A DNA stretch of 64,000 nucleotides from positions 1,798,001 through 1,862,000 of the forward strand of contig CM027378.1 of the NCBI GenBank assembly GCA_015680905.1, given 5' to 3'. Shown here one piece after another: positions 33,517 to 44,069 of the stretch. Origin of the DNA: Coptis chinensis (taxonomy: Eukaryota > Streptophyta > Magnoliopsida > Ranunculales > Ranunculaceae). The translations under genes were made by a program, and so were the position numbers. The notes below the pieces were generated by a model. The model was not told the origin of the DNA. It saw only the letters and a list, made by a program, of their open reading frames with translations, and made no database searches. The stretch's first letter is position 1; every line of letters starts with the position of its first letter.

Positions 33517-33960
33517 TACTATAACAGAGGGGACCTTTTTGAACGCACCCTTTTTCCAAGCCAAAAAATTGTTGCTAAAACACATCTATTGCAACGCCAT
33601 TTAGCATTGCTTCATGTTTCTCATTCCATGAGAGCCCACTTTACTTGTATTCACATATTGCGACGCCTAGACTGCGGCAACTGCTTGTTTTTATGATATT
33701 TTAGAAACAATAATAATTTTTTTTTTTAGGGATTTTAACATTGACAACGCAGATGGTGCTGCTACTGTACGTGGAATTATTTGCAATGCAGTATTCATTG
33801 CAATAAGTTTTTATTGATTTAATATTTAACTTTCTCAATATTTGGTATACATTTGTTGGCGGTGAGGTTGGCGTCACAATTAGGCTTTTTCACTGCCTAA
33901 ATTTTTTCGTGGGCTTTTTTTTTTGTTTTGCCTCCAACAAAATAACAAAATAGAAACGAT

Positions 33961-35070
33961 ATATTTAGCAAAAAATAAAATAAAATAAAAAACCTTAAAA
34001 ACACTTCTTCTCTCCAACCGCTCCCTCCCCCCTCACTTTCTTTAATATAAAAATTGTTATAGCTAGGTAGCTTCAATCTTCCACTCTCGAATTAAGGTTA
34101 GTCTTCTTCCACCGAAAAAGATAATTTAGATAAGATTTCCGGATTTCTCACGATCTCTTTTTTCCTCATATTGCATATTAAACTTCCAAGCTTTGAATTC
34201 GGTTTTAGGTTGCGGATTGGGGTTTTGATTGTAAGGTAATCGGCCACCACCATAATATTGTCGATTTTGAGTTTGGGTTTGTTGAAATTTGTGTTTTTTT
34301 TTTCGATAAAAAATTCTGTGATTTATTGTAGTGAATGGTGCGGTGTAGATGGTGCGTTGACATCAAGTGCTACACACATGGAAAAACTTAATAATATTTA
34401 TTTATCTGGTTTAAGAGTTCACTCTACACTGCCAAATTCTTTGTTGCTTAGCTTCTAGCATTTGAAAATAATTCTCTATCAATGTTTAAAAGAGGTGTAC
34501 TGCACCTCTTTTAAACCCAACAACCCCAAAAAGTAAATAAAGTGAAAACCCAAAGTGTGGTAGTCCGTCTTATTCCAGTTTTTGTAGAGGTGTGACTGAC
34601 CTTATTAGTCTCCTTTTTATGTGGTAAGAGTGCTTTCCCCACTGAAGAGCTTGTTTTCAAAGCTTTCCCATTCTGTCATTGTTGACAACATTTCGTTAAG
34701 CTAGTTTTCGTGTCATTAGATACACAGTCATATTATACTTGTCCGTATAAGTTGATGTTGCGCAATCATCTTGGAGGTAAATGTCCAATATGTTTTTTGG
34801 GTGGCTAAATAGATCGGTTATGAGCTCTAAATTAGTTTGAGGCTGATCTAAATTAGTTTTAATTTAGTTGTCTGGTCCCGATACTTTGAAATTTATTGGC
34901 ATTTAGTTTCTTTAGTTGTAGGCATGCTGGGTGCATTGATACTTCTTTTGATGTGTATTGCTTCAATTTATTTGTATTGATGTTTCTTTGTGAGCTGATT
35001 CATGATTTTCATATTTTTTGGCTCTTTTATTATGGTTGACCTTTTCTGATTTTTCTGCACCTTATCAAAG
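33961..35070 (+). other. CACTA-2 left interior, non-coding
   Basis: About 1.1 kb without a convincing exon. It may be promoter or intron sequence brought along with the captured lipin piece; I could not find the DxDGT-encoding exon that should precede the first captured exon. Confidence 0.4.
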
Positions 35071-35779
35071 ATCGGATGTTCTTGGGCAGTTCATGCCTAT
35101 GGTTGGGAAAGACTGGTCACAAACAAGTGTTGCCCATCTGTTTTCAGCAATTAAGGTTTGTTTCATATTTCAGAAAATATTGTGCTTGAGTTTTCAGTAC
35201 TTTTTGTCCACAGAAGATAGTATTCATCTACTGTCTAGTGTAGCAGTTCATTAGTTCTTAATACATTGTTGGTTATTTGTCCAATACATCCCTCAATATA
35301 TTGATAGGAGATACCTTGGAGTTCTTTGAGAAAAGTAACTTCTTCGGAGAAAGAGGAGTTTATTACTCATTTAGTGTGTACTTTCACTAGATGGTTAAAG
35401 GAGATGATTACTAGAAATGAAGACTTCTTTTATATTACCTAATTGGTTAATATAGGACATTATATTTGCTGAACCTGTATCTCTTCTTGGGTTGCAGGAA
35501 AATGGTTATCAGTTGCTTTTCCTAAGTGCATGTGCTATTTCTCAAGCTTATCTCACTAGGCAATTCCTTTTCAACCTTAAGAAGGTGATGCTTAGAGATA
35601 TTTGCTCATTCAAGTTTCAAATCTAAACATTCAAGTCCTTGAGTGATTCAAATTTGAAATTCTCCATTGCTTAGTGTTTAAAGAAAATTACTATTTGCAT
35701 ATGTAGGATGGAAAGGCGTTGCCTGATGGGCCGGTTGTCACTTCTCCTGATGGGCTTTTTTCTTCTCTATTCCGAGAAG
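35071..35779 (+). pseudogene. PAH: Captured fragment of a phosphatidate phosphatase (PAH/lipin) gene, three exons
   Basis: Exon 1 (35071-35155) reads [17 protein letters not shown] then VAHLFSAIK before a GT donor. Exon 2 (35498-35584) reads [19 protein letters not shown] then RQFLFNLKK. Exon 3 (35707-35779) reads [18 protein letters not shown] then FRE before GCAAGT. This is the LNS2 catalytic domain of plant lipin-type phosphatidate phosphohydrolases, which make diacylglycerol at the ER. Exon order, AG acceptors and two GT donors are kept, so it was captured as genomic DNA with introns. Missing are the DxDGT motif and everything after exon 3. Conserved Arg in LSAR is Cys here. It is surely non-functional as an enzyme; a role in small-RNA effects on the parent gene is only possible. 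Confidence 0.88.
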
Positions 35780-35796
35780 GCAAGTGTTTTGTATCT

Positions 35797-35880
35797 GTGT
35801 GAATGTTATGCATGTTGAGAAGAACATTTGTGACAATGTAGTTTTGTTGTTGGATCTATTTCGTGCTAAGTTAGGTACAT
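35797..35880 (+). pseudogene. Tnp2 remnant in CACTA-2
   Basis: Reads [21 protein letters not shown], equal in kind to the QNLDVMHIEKNICD motif of CACTA-1 Tnp2. Only this scrap remains, directly after the lipin exon 3, suggesting that the capture replaced most of a Tnp2 gene. Confidence 0.75.
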
Positions 35881-36216
35881 GCTTATATATTAAGAATTGA
35901 AACTCTCCATTTTAATGCTATATTAATCTTTTTATATATGACTTTTAATGTGCTTTATTATTGTATTTAGATTATGTGCCATTTGATATCAATTGTTTTT
36001 TATCAAATTTAAGTTTTGCGTGTATAGTTATGACGCCATGTGTAACTCGACGAGTGAGGGCACAACCAATGTCAGCGGTTAGCGAAGTGAACACATCAAG
36101 TATTGGTAATAAGATTATATTTTGATTTGTTTAATACATTGGATAGTTCAATAATAAAAGACTAGGCATCTTTTTCTTTCTTTTTTTCTTCTTTTTATGA
36201 ATGTTTTTGTTAACAG

Positions 36217-37781
36217 CTCCACCTAAGAATAAAATAGGCAAGGCTATGAATAAGAAAATCATTGATTACAAAGCTGCTACATGTCAAAAACCTAGGATAG
36301 AGATCCACAAAGATCATGCAAGACATGTGGGAAGGTGGAGTACTCAATTCGTGAGGGAGATTGGAGTAGTAGCGCGACAACATGGACCTCTTACAGGCAG
36401 TGATTGGGATAAAGTGGAAGAGGACGTGAGAGGACCATTACGTGATCACATTAATGTATACATTTTTTATTCTAGTTGAATGGCATACCAGAATGATTCC
36501 TTGTAACTTTGTAATGCATTTCTTGTAGGAAAAGTTTGATGTGGATATGCAACTTCCACATGTGAAGTATGTCGTGGACAAGATATTAGGGGAGCGCTTA
36601 AGAGGATATAGGTGTTTTCTTCACTTGCACTAGAAACGTTTTCTTCACTTGCACAATAAATCCTTATAGTGGCTTCGCGTAGGATAAATGGGATGCTTGT
36701 TGTGATTGGTTTCGAAGGAAAGATTTCAAGGTATGATAGTTTACTTATTGGTCTCCTTTAAATGGTTATTGTTGGTTGGTTATTGTTGTTGTGATTGGTT
36801 TCATGTGTTTTGAGGAAATTAAGTAAATCTAGAAGAGGATATAATTATATTTTTGAGGTTGAAGTGGTAGTCTGGCTATCTTCCAAGGAAATGATGTTAT
36901 AATTTTTTTTAATTAAGGCTGAGACCCTTTGTTTTCCTCCTGACTTGAGATTAGGCAATAATGCAGCTTTTTGCATCTATCCCATCTTAGTTTAAAGTTG
37001 AGTCCAATGAGCCACTGATTATATGATTATATGATTCAAATACAACTTGTAATACAATATTCATTTTACTTTAAAAAATTAGCGAGCAGAATTCAAGTAA
37101 TCGGCAAAAGCTCTCAACAAACCATTGTGCTGGTTCAAAGTCATTTCTACATTTCTTCGAGGAATCAGTACTATTTTTTATTTACATAATTTATGTTTCT
37201 TTGGAGTTGTGTACTATTATTTAAAATAAATTATGCGTTTTCAAATATTTTTCAGCGCGACTCTGAAACCCAACAAATTGTGGGAAAGATTGAATTCTAT
37301 CGTCGAACCCACTTTAGTAGTAAGGGATGGACTAGTCCTGTAGCTCAAGAAAATTATGTAAGTTAAATGAATCTTACTTGCTTTTACCATTGCACTTTAA
37401 TTTCATATATTTATCCCTAGTTTAAACTTCTGAAACCGGATCGACAACTTAAAGTTGAGTCCGAGCGTATGCGATGTGCCAAATACTGAGGATGAAATTT
37501 TTAGTATAGTATTGGGTGTAAGATATGGATATTATAAAGGCCTCGAGCATGGTGTCATGCCACCATCAGGTAAAAGGATGAGATCCATTCACTTAGAGGA
37601 GGAAGTGCAAAGGAGCAGTGCTGAAGAGGAAGTACAAAGGAGGAGGGCTGAGGAAGCTGAAAAACGTAATTACGAGCTCACTGCTGAAATGGTATCCCAA
37701 AGAACTAAATTGGAAGAGGCTTTGGCCGTTCAAGCTAGGATGGAGGCTTGGATGCTGCAATTCAGTGGAGGTTCTCAATAG
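36217..37781 (+). CDS. Transposase_24-type (TnpA-like) gene of CACTA-2
   Basis: Several exons with good splice sites: 36217-36455 (HVGRWSTQFVREIGVVARQH, DWDKVEEDVRGPLRDHIN before GTATAC), about 36529-36612 (EKFDVDMQLPHVKYVVDKIL), a short one near 36680-36730 (WDACCDWFRRKDFK), about 37257-37360 (KIEFYRRTHFSSKGW) and about 37425-37781. The last has DVPNTEDEIFSIVLG, then YKGLEHGVMPPS and a Glu/Arg-rich coiled coil. This is the plant Ptta/En/Spm Transposase_24 arrangement; such proteins bind subterminal repeats and help the Tnp2 transposase. No Ulp1 part is seen. Exon limits are approximate and a small frame problem exists near 37470. Confidence 0.75.
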
Positions 37782-37875
37782 TACGTAGTTTGAGAACTTT
37801 AGCAAGTAAGAAATATTGGTATCTTATCTTCAGTTAATGATCTATTGGGTGTATTTTTTTTCTTTTTTCACACAA

Positions 37876-38400
37876 TTAGGGATATATGATTAATATAATA
37901 AAGAATGTAACATCGAGGGACGTAAGAATTTTCCTGCCAGTGAAGGCTAGTATAGCTGCTAACGAGTCACATTCTAGCCATAAATTTAGCCATCCATGAA
38001 GCACTGCTAACTCTACAGCTAAAATGAGTGCATAACATTCAGCATCAAAGTTAGTAGTTACCGCAAGATTCAACATGTATCATGTAGCAGTTATACTCGA
38101 TGCATTAATAGCGTGTAAGACATCATGCTTTATGAAGGTCTTGTTCAATCTCCAATCCTCGAAATATATTTGATTCCTTGACTTCTGTAGTTGGGAGATA
38201 AGAATTACAGCAGTAGAATTCCATATTTTTTTTTCTGATTGGACTTAGGTGTTTGGAGGCATTGATAATTCCTTGAAAGCTTGGTGTTGTCTGAACCTTT
38301 AAGACGTCAGATAACCAGTGCCATAGTTCCTTAGATATTGTATGACATTGATAAACCAAAAACAGTGTTTAGAATGGAAGATTGAAGGTTGTAAAATGAC
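37876..38400 (-). pseudogene. LINE fragment inside CACTA-2 (RNase H part)
   Basis: Minus-strand reading gives NFDAECYALILAVELAV and WLECDSLAAI (RNase H-like, 38050-37920). Upstream, HTISKELWHWLSDVL (about 38345-38300) resembles the zinc-binding tail of plant L1 reverse transcriptases. A T-rich run at 37850-37870 could be the reversed poly(A) tail. It is either a LINE insertion or a second captured segment; target duplications were not found. Confidence 0.6.
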
Positions 38401-39819
38401 TAGAAGAGATAGGAAGTCGTCCCTACTTCCTATTAGCAATCGACAAGTTAGAACCTGAAAAAGAAAATATACTAGAAATAGACAAGAGAACAGAACTTGA
38501 AAACCTACCTTGATTAGAAATTTGTTACTGTTCAAATTTACATGTTGAACTATCACAGGCACATGTCTACGTGCTTTTAGCATTAGTCTTCATGCCTTCA
38601 AGATGATGTTTCATTTTGCATATGTTCTTTCATCTTGTCTTTATGCCTCTCCTGCATGCTTTGTCTCTCAAGCATATATGCATGCCTTTGACAAGTTTCA
38701 TGGATACAAAGAGGTTAATCTTTCTTCCCTCATAGAATTTTGTATTTTTACTGATCTCATCTGAAAGTTTTGATCAAGTGCTAAGTATATTAGTTTTATC
38801 GAAAATCAATGTGAAGAATTAAACGTTAGGAAAAGTCTCTTTCCTCCAAATGTATATTACCTGTCTCCACATTTACATTTGGCAAGTGCCTCATTTTTCC
38901 GTCATCTTCTTAGCTATGGATCACAAACTTTGTGTGCTTGAGGACGATAGGTGTAGAGTGTACCTTGCTTTTGCACATGTAGGAATTCAATGTGGGGAGT
39001 CAAGGCATCTGGATCTGGGTCTAAGAAGCAGTTGGACACCACATGGGGATGAAGGGGGAATGAACAGTATGGGGTGTAGTGTATTGGATATGAGGACAGC
39101 AAGTGGGTGGGTTTGGCATTTAGAAATCTTTTTCTTTCTATTGGTGATAACTTTATGACATAATTATATGTACAATTTAGTTCAAAATCTATTAGCTTTT
39201 GGCTATTTTTGTCTTCTTATTTGATATGTACCTTCATGAATGTGATCGAGTTATAACTTTAATAAGTTCTTTCTAAGTTTTTGGCCATGGGCACCAATTT
39301 ACGCATATAGGAGGTGCATAGTTTCACATGCATTGCCAACTTGAGTGTATATTAGGTTTATTAATGTTTCTAATAAATTTACTTGAGTGATTTTTTTTTT
39401 TTTTTTTAATTTGTTGTGCCAGATTGGTCGCCAAAAGTAGTAGAATCAAGAAGAAGCTCCGAGTGGATGCTACTCAAATTAGCATGCTATAGACATTATT
39501 TGTGGAATTTTAGTTTTGAATAATTCTTCTAAATTTAGTTGAGCGTTGTTAAGATTATGTGAGACGATGCTTTTCGGCAAAAAATATTTATGTGAATTCT
39601 TTAAGATCTTTTGTATTGAATGATTTAATAATGAAATTCATTTTGTTATGATTTGTGGTGAATTGTTATAGGGTTACTGTGTTCTATACAAATTATTTTG
39701 GGCAGGATTATGTAAATGGAAATGTACAGGTATATGTATGAATTGCACCATTTGCAATGCTAAATGAGTCCCAAATAAAGCACATGAGTTTATAAAAGCT
39801 TTTATTCTACAGTAACGTA
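38401..39819 (+). other. CACTA-2 right interior without assigned gene
   Basis: Contains a 102-codon open frame at 38850-39158 (CVLEDDRCRVYLAF, then HGDEGG) that I do not recognise, a T tract near 39390-39408, and AT-rich sequence near 39430-39660 that may be the transposase 3' end. It could include a further captured segment. Confidence 0.35.
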
Positions 39820-40289
39820 CACTTTTTGCCACGCTTGGTGTGGCTAAATTTATGGACGTCTTTTGCCTCGCCAAATATTTAGCTAAATATTTAAACTTTC
39901 CGCAATGGAAATAGTGTAGCAAAAGGTTGCCTTTTGCGACGTCTAGTTGTGCAACTAAAGGTATCACTTTTGCAACGCCATCCTAGTTGTTACAAGCTCT
40001 CTTTTGCAAAGCCAAGCACTGCAAATAGTTTGAAAAAAATTTGCAATTAATTTAATTTTCATAAATGAAGTAGCAACGGAATTAGTGTATTAGCAACGCC
40101 CACAGATGTCGCAACAAATTAGGAACATTTGTCACGCCACCTTTGGCGTTGTATTTGAGTATTTGAGACGCACTTTTTAGCAACACCTTTGCAACGCCAT
40201 CTTGTGTGTTGCGACATATCTTTTGCCACGCTCAAAGGCACGTTTAGCGATGGGGTATGGCGCTACTAAAAACATGTTCTGTTGTAGTG
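39820..40289 (+). repeat. Subterminal repeat array of CACTA-2, right end
   Basis: Many direct and inverted copies of TTTTGC(A/G/C)ACGCC and AGCAACG (for example near 39827, 39930, 39970, 40094, 40185 and 40220). The left end has related copies near 33588, 33660 and 33730. Such arrays are accessory-protein binding sites in known CACTA elements. Confidence 0.8.
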
Positions 40290-40292
40290 ACA

Positions 40293-41302
40293 TTTCTCAA
40301 TAGGTGGGTCAGAAGAATCACTGGGATAGAGGGTGAAAAATTCTTCTTCCGTCATGGCGTCAAGGGATGAATGGATGTCAATAGGAGGGGACTCACGAGG
40401 TGGCAAAGAAGGGTTGCAAAAGAGATAAAAGAATTATTCGTTGATGTTATCTATGTCTAGGGAGTAGAAATTATGATCTTTGTCTTCTTCCATAAGAGGG
40501 GTATCTACTAGTGTGGGGACGAAAATGTTAGCCACACTAATGTGAGATACAAAACTCTCAATGGACTTCACTTCTCCTTCTACAGGCAAACCTAGTTATC
40601 CCTGCTTTTGTCTAAACATGTTAACTTCCACAGAAAGATTTCCAAAGAAAAGAGTCATTGAGCTATCCCGACAATTGATTTGGGCATTGTTGGTTGCCAA
40701 GAAAGGACGCCCTAAGATGATGGGAATGGAATCATGAGCAACTTCTATGTCGAGAATAACAAAGTCGGCTAGATAGTAAAAATCCTAAACTTTAACGAGA
40801 ATATTTTTAACTACACCCTTGGGATACTTAATAGAATGATCGGCTAACTGTGAAGTCATTTTGGTTGGTTAAAGTTTTGTTAGACCTAGTTGTTTATATA
40901 AATAAAAAGGGAGTAAGTTAACACTCGCCCCCATGTCTAATAGAGCAGTTGTTATGAAGGTATCACCTAAGGTGCATTATGCGATGATGACCCGACCGGT
41001 CGTTTGTATAACAATTATGTTTCGGATAAAGAAGGATATTGTTCGGTTAAGAAGGCTTAGGTGGGGTATGTTGGTTTTCCTCTTCTTGGTGCAGAACTCT
41101 TTTAGAAACTTAGCATGTCCAGGTAGACTTTTATAGCATCTAGAAAAGGCAGGTTTATAGTCATATTTTTAAACACTTCCCTAATCTCAGCAAAATTCTC
41201 GTCCATTTTAGACACAATTAGTCTCTGGGGATACGGTGGTTTATCTCTATATTTAGCATAAGGGTCAAAATTATTATTAGTCTTTGCTTTATCTTTACCC
41301 AT
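40293..41302 (-). pseudogene. Protease and N-terminal ORF X of retroelement C
   Basis: The minus-strand protease site reads LLDMGASVNLLPFYLYKQLG (near 40940-40880; Met replaces the usual Leu after Asp). It is followed by KV-stop-DFYY (TAG at 40785-40787) and SIPIILGRPFLATNNAQI. The frame continues toward X (SLPPRESPPIDIHSSLDAM) and stops where CACTA-2 begins. The TAG in the protease is at the same codon as in B. There are other stops, for example after TKL near 40880. Not functional as read. Confidence 0.78.
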
Positions 41303-41565
41303 TTTCTATCTAGGTGTCCAAGTTGGAACCTCTACAGGTGTAGGATCATCAATTTCTATTATGGGGTCTTGTATGGGTTTCCCTTTTGGTTGTGGTGGGA
41401 CTGGAACTTCTACAGTTGTAGGGTCTTCAGTTTCTATGGAAGTATTTGGTATGGTTTCATTTTCAGCTTCTGTTTGCGGGCGATCTTCAGGCATAGTTAC
41501 TTTGTTATCAACTACTCTCCTGGAACGAAGGGTAGTGATGGCCTGTAGGTCCCCTGGGGTTATAT

Positions 41566-42828
41566 TTACCCCTTACACTGAATACTGTTTATTTCGAAGG
41601 CGGTGTTTGTTGACTTAAGATTAGGCACTGCTTGACCAGGAAACACGCCTGTTTGGTTATTATTTTGGTTAGGAGACATGTCAATAATCTTTTGGCACAA
41701 AGAAGGCATCATTTGCATCGTTTGTATAATCATATTAGAGTTTTGATCATGCTGATCGTTCATCAAGTTGGAGTTTTGTTGCATAATTTGATTTTGTTTT
41801 TCCAACAAGGTCACTACTACTTTGTTTGTAGGTGATTAGACTGGAATTAAGGCTTGTTGAGCATTCATGTCTTGATGTTGATAGTTCTGGGTCATAGGCA
41901 CTAAACCTTTATTCTGGTCACCTAAATTTCCTTGTCCTTGAAGTTGAGTTAACCAGTTCAAGTTTGATGGATGTGGTGGTGGTTGTGTATAGAGAAGAGG
42001 ACAATAGAAGTCGGAATGCTCAAGACTAAAACAAACCTTACAATGAGTAGATTTAATGTTCAGGACTGGAGTGGGTTGTTGTTGAACAGAGAGGGTATCT
42101 ACCTTTTTAGTGAGGGCATCGATAAGAGTTTTAAGCTCGGGATCAGGTTTAACCTCAAAAGAAGGAGTAGAGTGGGAAAAGTCGTTACCTCCTCAATTGT
42201 TGTTCCTCTTAGATTGATCTTTTAAGAATTAATAAGCCTCCAAGGCTCCTTTACTAAGAAAACTACCGCCAGTCATGATATCTAGAACCTCCTTATGATG
42301 ATGTGAAAGCCCCTTGAAAAAGGCACGAACAAGCGTGTCTTTCGCAAGGTTATGATGCGGACATTCTATGAGAAGATTTGTGGAACGATTCCAGGCCTCT
42401 AAAAAGGATTCATGAGGATTCTGGTGGAAGAAATGAATCTTTTAAAGCATTTCATCTGTCTTCAGTGGTGGGTAAAATTGTTCCATGAACAATTGAACAA
42501 GATTAGCCCATGAGTCCACAGAGTTTGGCATTTAGACAGTTAGCCAAGATGTCGCCTTGTCGGCTAAGGTGAATGGAAACACCCTAAGTTTAACTTGATC
42601 CGGACTTATGCTAGGATGATGGAATGTAATAAGAAGTTGTTCTATCTTACGCATATGTTGATAAGGCTTCTCGTGGTCTAAACCATGGAAAATCGATAAC
42701 AAGTTAAATATATTCAGGGGAATTCGAAAATCCTCCATTAGGTCTGCAAGAACGATGTACGACTTAGGGCCATCATTTAGTGCTTTATAAAAATCAAAGA
42801 GAGAAGTTTATGGTTCTTTAGCCATTGA
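41566..42828 (-). pseudogene. gag: gag of retroelement C
   Basis: From MAKEP at 42828 the minus strand gives DFRIPLNIFNLLSIFHGLDH, LRVFPFTLADKATSW, ECPHHNLAKDTLVRAFFKGL and GGSFLSKGALEAY. A zinc knuckle CKVCFSLEHSDFYC follows near 42040, then a Q/N/M-rich tail (41814-41566) ending GVFPGQAVPN. In-frame stops lie after MAKEP, after SWLTV, after DEML and within EAY.FLKD. The capsid layout matches B, E and F. A distinct Met/Gln-rich tail (QNSNLMNDQHDQNSN) is found only in C among these elements. Confidence 0.82.
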
Positions 42829-44069
42829 TGTAGGTGTAGTGTGTGAAACTCTAGATAGGTGTGTGGTATTTCGTTTACGAAAAACAAGCCTGATTATACT
42901 AGAATTAAAACTCCTCTGACATAAGAGGCGAGGAGTGGAAGAAGGAGTACCTGAATGCCTCCTTGCTACGCGTATGAATAACGTCTTTGATATGCAATCT
43001 CAGTGTATTTAAGAAGTTGGAAACACTGAATATAAAATAATTTAACAAAAAGAGTGTTTGCAACTAACCTATGAAAATCGGGCTTCGCTTCAGATGGGAG
43101 CGGGCGTGCTTGGAATCAGGCTAATAAGGGCGCGTGCACGCTCTTGCTTGACACGACTTCCAGTACTTAGAGCGCGGGCGCACTTCAGAAATAGGCTACT
43201 TAGAGCGCGTGCGCGCTCCAAAAAATTTGAAATTTTTACAGTAGTTTGCTAAGAGTCTAGGAAGTAGTCTGTAAAATTTCAGAACAATTGGAGTTATGAA
43301 AGTCCTTCTACTGCCCTGAAAAGTTTGTGAGACAGTTTTCGGACACAATACAAACAACCAAATGGTTATTCAATCAAAACAGATCCAAATATCGCCAAAA
43401 TTTTATTGGAGAATCCTGACAGATCATGCGTGTTCCTGTAAAAATTTAGAGCAATTGGAGCTATACAAACCCTCCTTATCAATTGTTGTTCCAGAAATTA
43501 AGTGTTGCAAAACTGCAGAAACACACTGGAAACAATCCACTAGTTAGGTGGTCAAAACAAATAAAAAACACTTAAAATTTTTACTGCAAACTCCTGACTT
43601 ATGATAGATACTCCTATACAAATCTTAGAATTTTTGGAACTGTCTAAGTAACCTTACTCGTCAGTGTTTCCCAAAACATACGGTTTGGAAGCTGAAATGC
43701 AGCACTATAAAGATGGTATTTGTTCGCTAGGTAAAATAACTTGGAAACATTTGAAAATATTTCAGTAAATCAATAACACCTTAACGATTATTCCTGTAAA
43801 TTTTCAGAATTTATCAAAATTTACAAATACCTTTGCTGCAGTGTTCTTCACTGGGAATTCGCAGACAAAAGGGAGGTCGGGCGCGCTCTGAAGTAGGCAA
43901 AATGGAGGGCGTGCGCCCCTGTGCTTAAAACAGTGAACAATAACAAAAATTCAAGAAACAAGAATGAAAAATTAAAAGGGTGGGTGGGTTGAGAATGGGG
44001 GATTGCCCCTTAGATTCAAGCAATTGAATTCTTGTCCTGAAAGAGTTAAAGATGGCAGCGACGCCATTT
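42829..44069 (-). other. Leader of retroelement C with degenerate and GC-rich repeats
   Basis: The primer site is at 44055-44067. GC-rich repeats (GGGCGCGTGCACGCTC, AGAGCGCGTGCGCGCTCC type) are at 43085-43220 and 43870-43925. Between them a unit of roughly 170-190 bp containing TGTAAAA(A)TTT(C)AGA..(A)TTGGAG recurs in degraded form (about 43270, 43437, 43616 and 43796). Confidence 0.6.

Larger units (their letters stand above)
33517..40289 (+). mobile_element. CACTA-2: non-autonomous CACTA transposon carrying a captured lipin fragment
   Basis: The right end, read inward, is CACTACAACAGAACATG; the left end is TACTATAACAGAGGGG. A 3-bp target duplication ACA (33514-33516 and 40290-40292) flanks it. 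Element B shows the unbroken site in its ORF X (GCAAGACA/TTCTTCAATAG in reverse), confirming the insertion. Subterminal TTTGCNACGCCA-type repeats are dense in 39820-40260 and sparser in 33570-33870. Inside are three lipin/PAH exons (35071-35779), a Tnp2 scrap (about 35797-35880), a Transposase_24 gene (36217-37781) and a LINE fragment (37889-38360, minus). No full Tnp2, so it depends on a partner. Confidence 0.9.

Noticed and set aside
34258-35254. Possible intact host lipin gene
   Set aside because: Only three LNS2 exons exist, the DxDGT exon and all downstream parts are missing, and everything lies between CACTA-2 ends.
41361-41618. 85-codon plus-strand Gly/Ser/Val-rich ORF
   Set aside because: Antisense of the Pro/Glu-rich linker of element C gag; composition is a mirror effect. 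The same happens at 17813-18154 and 56799-57017.
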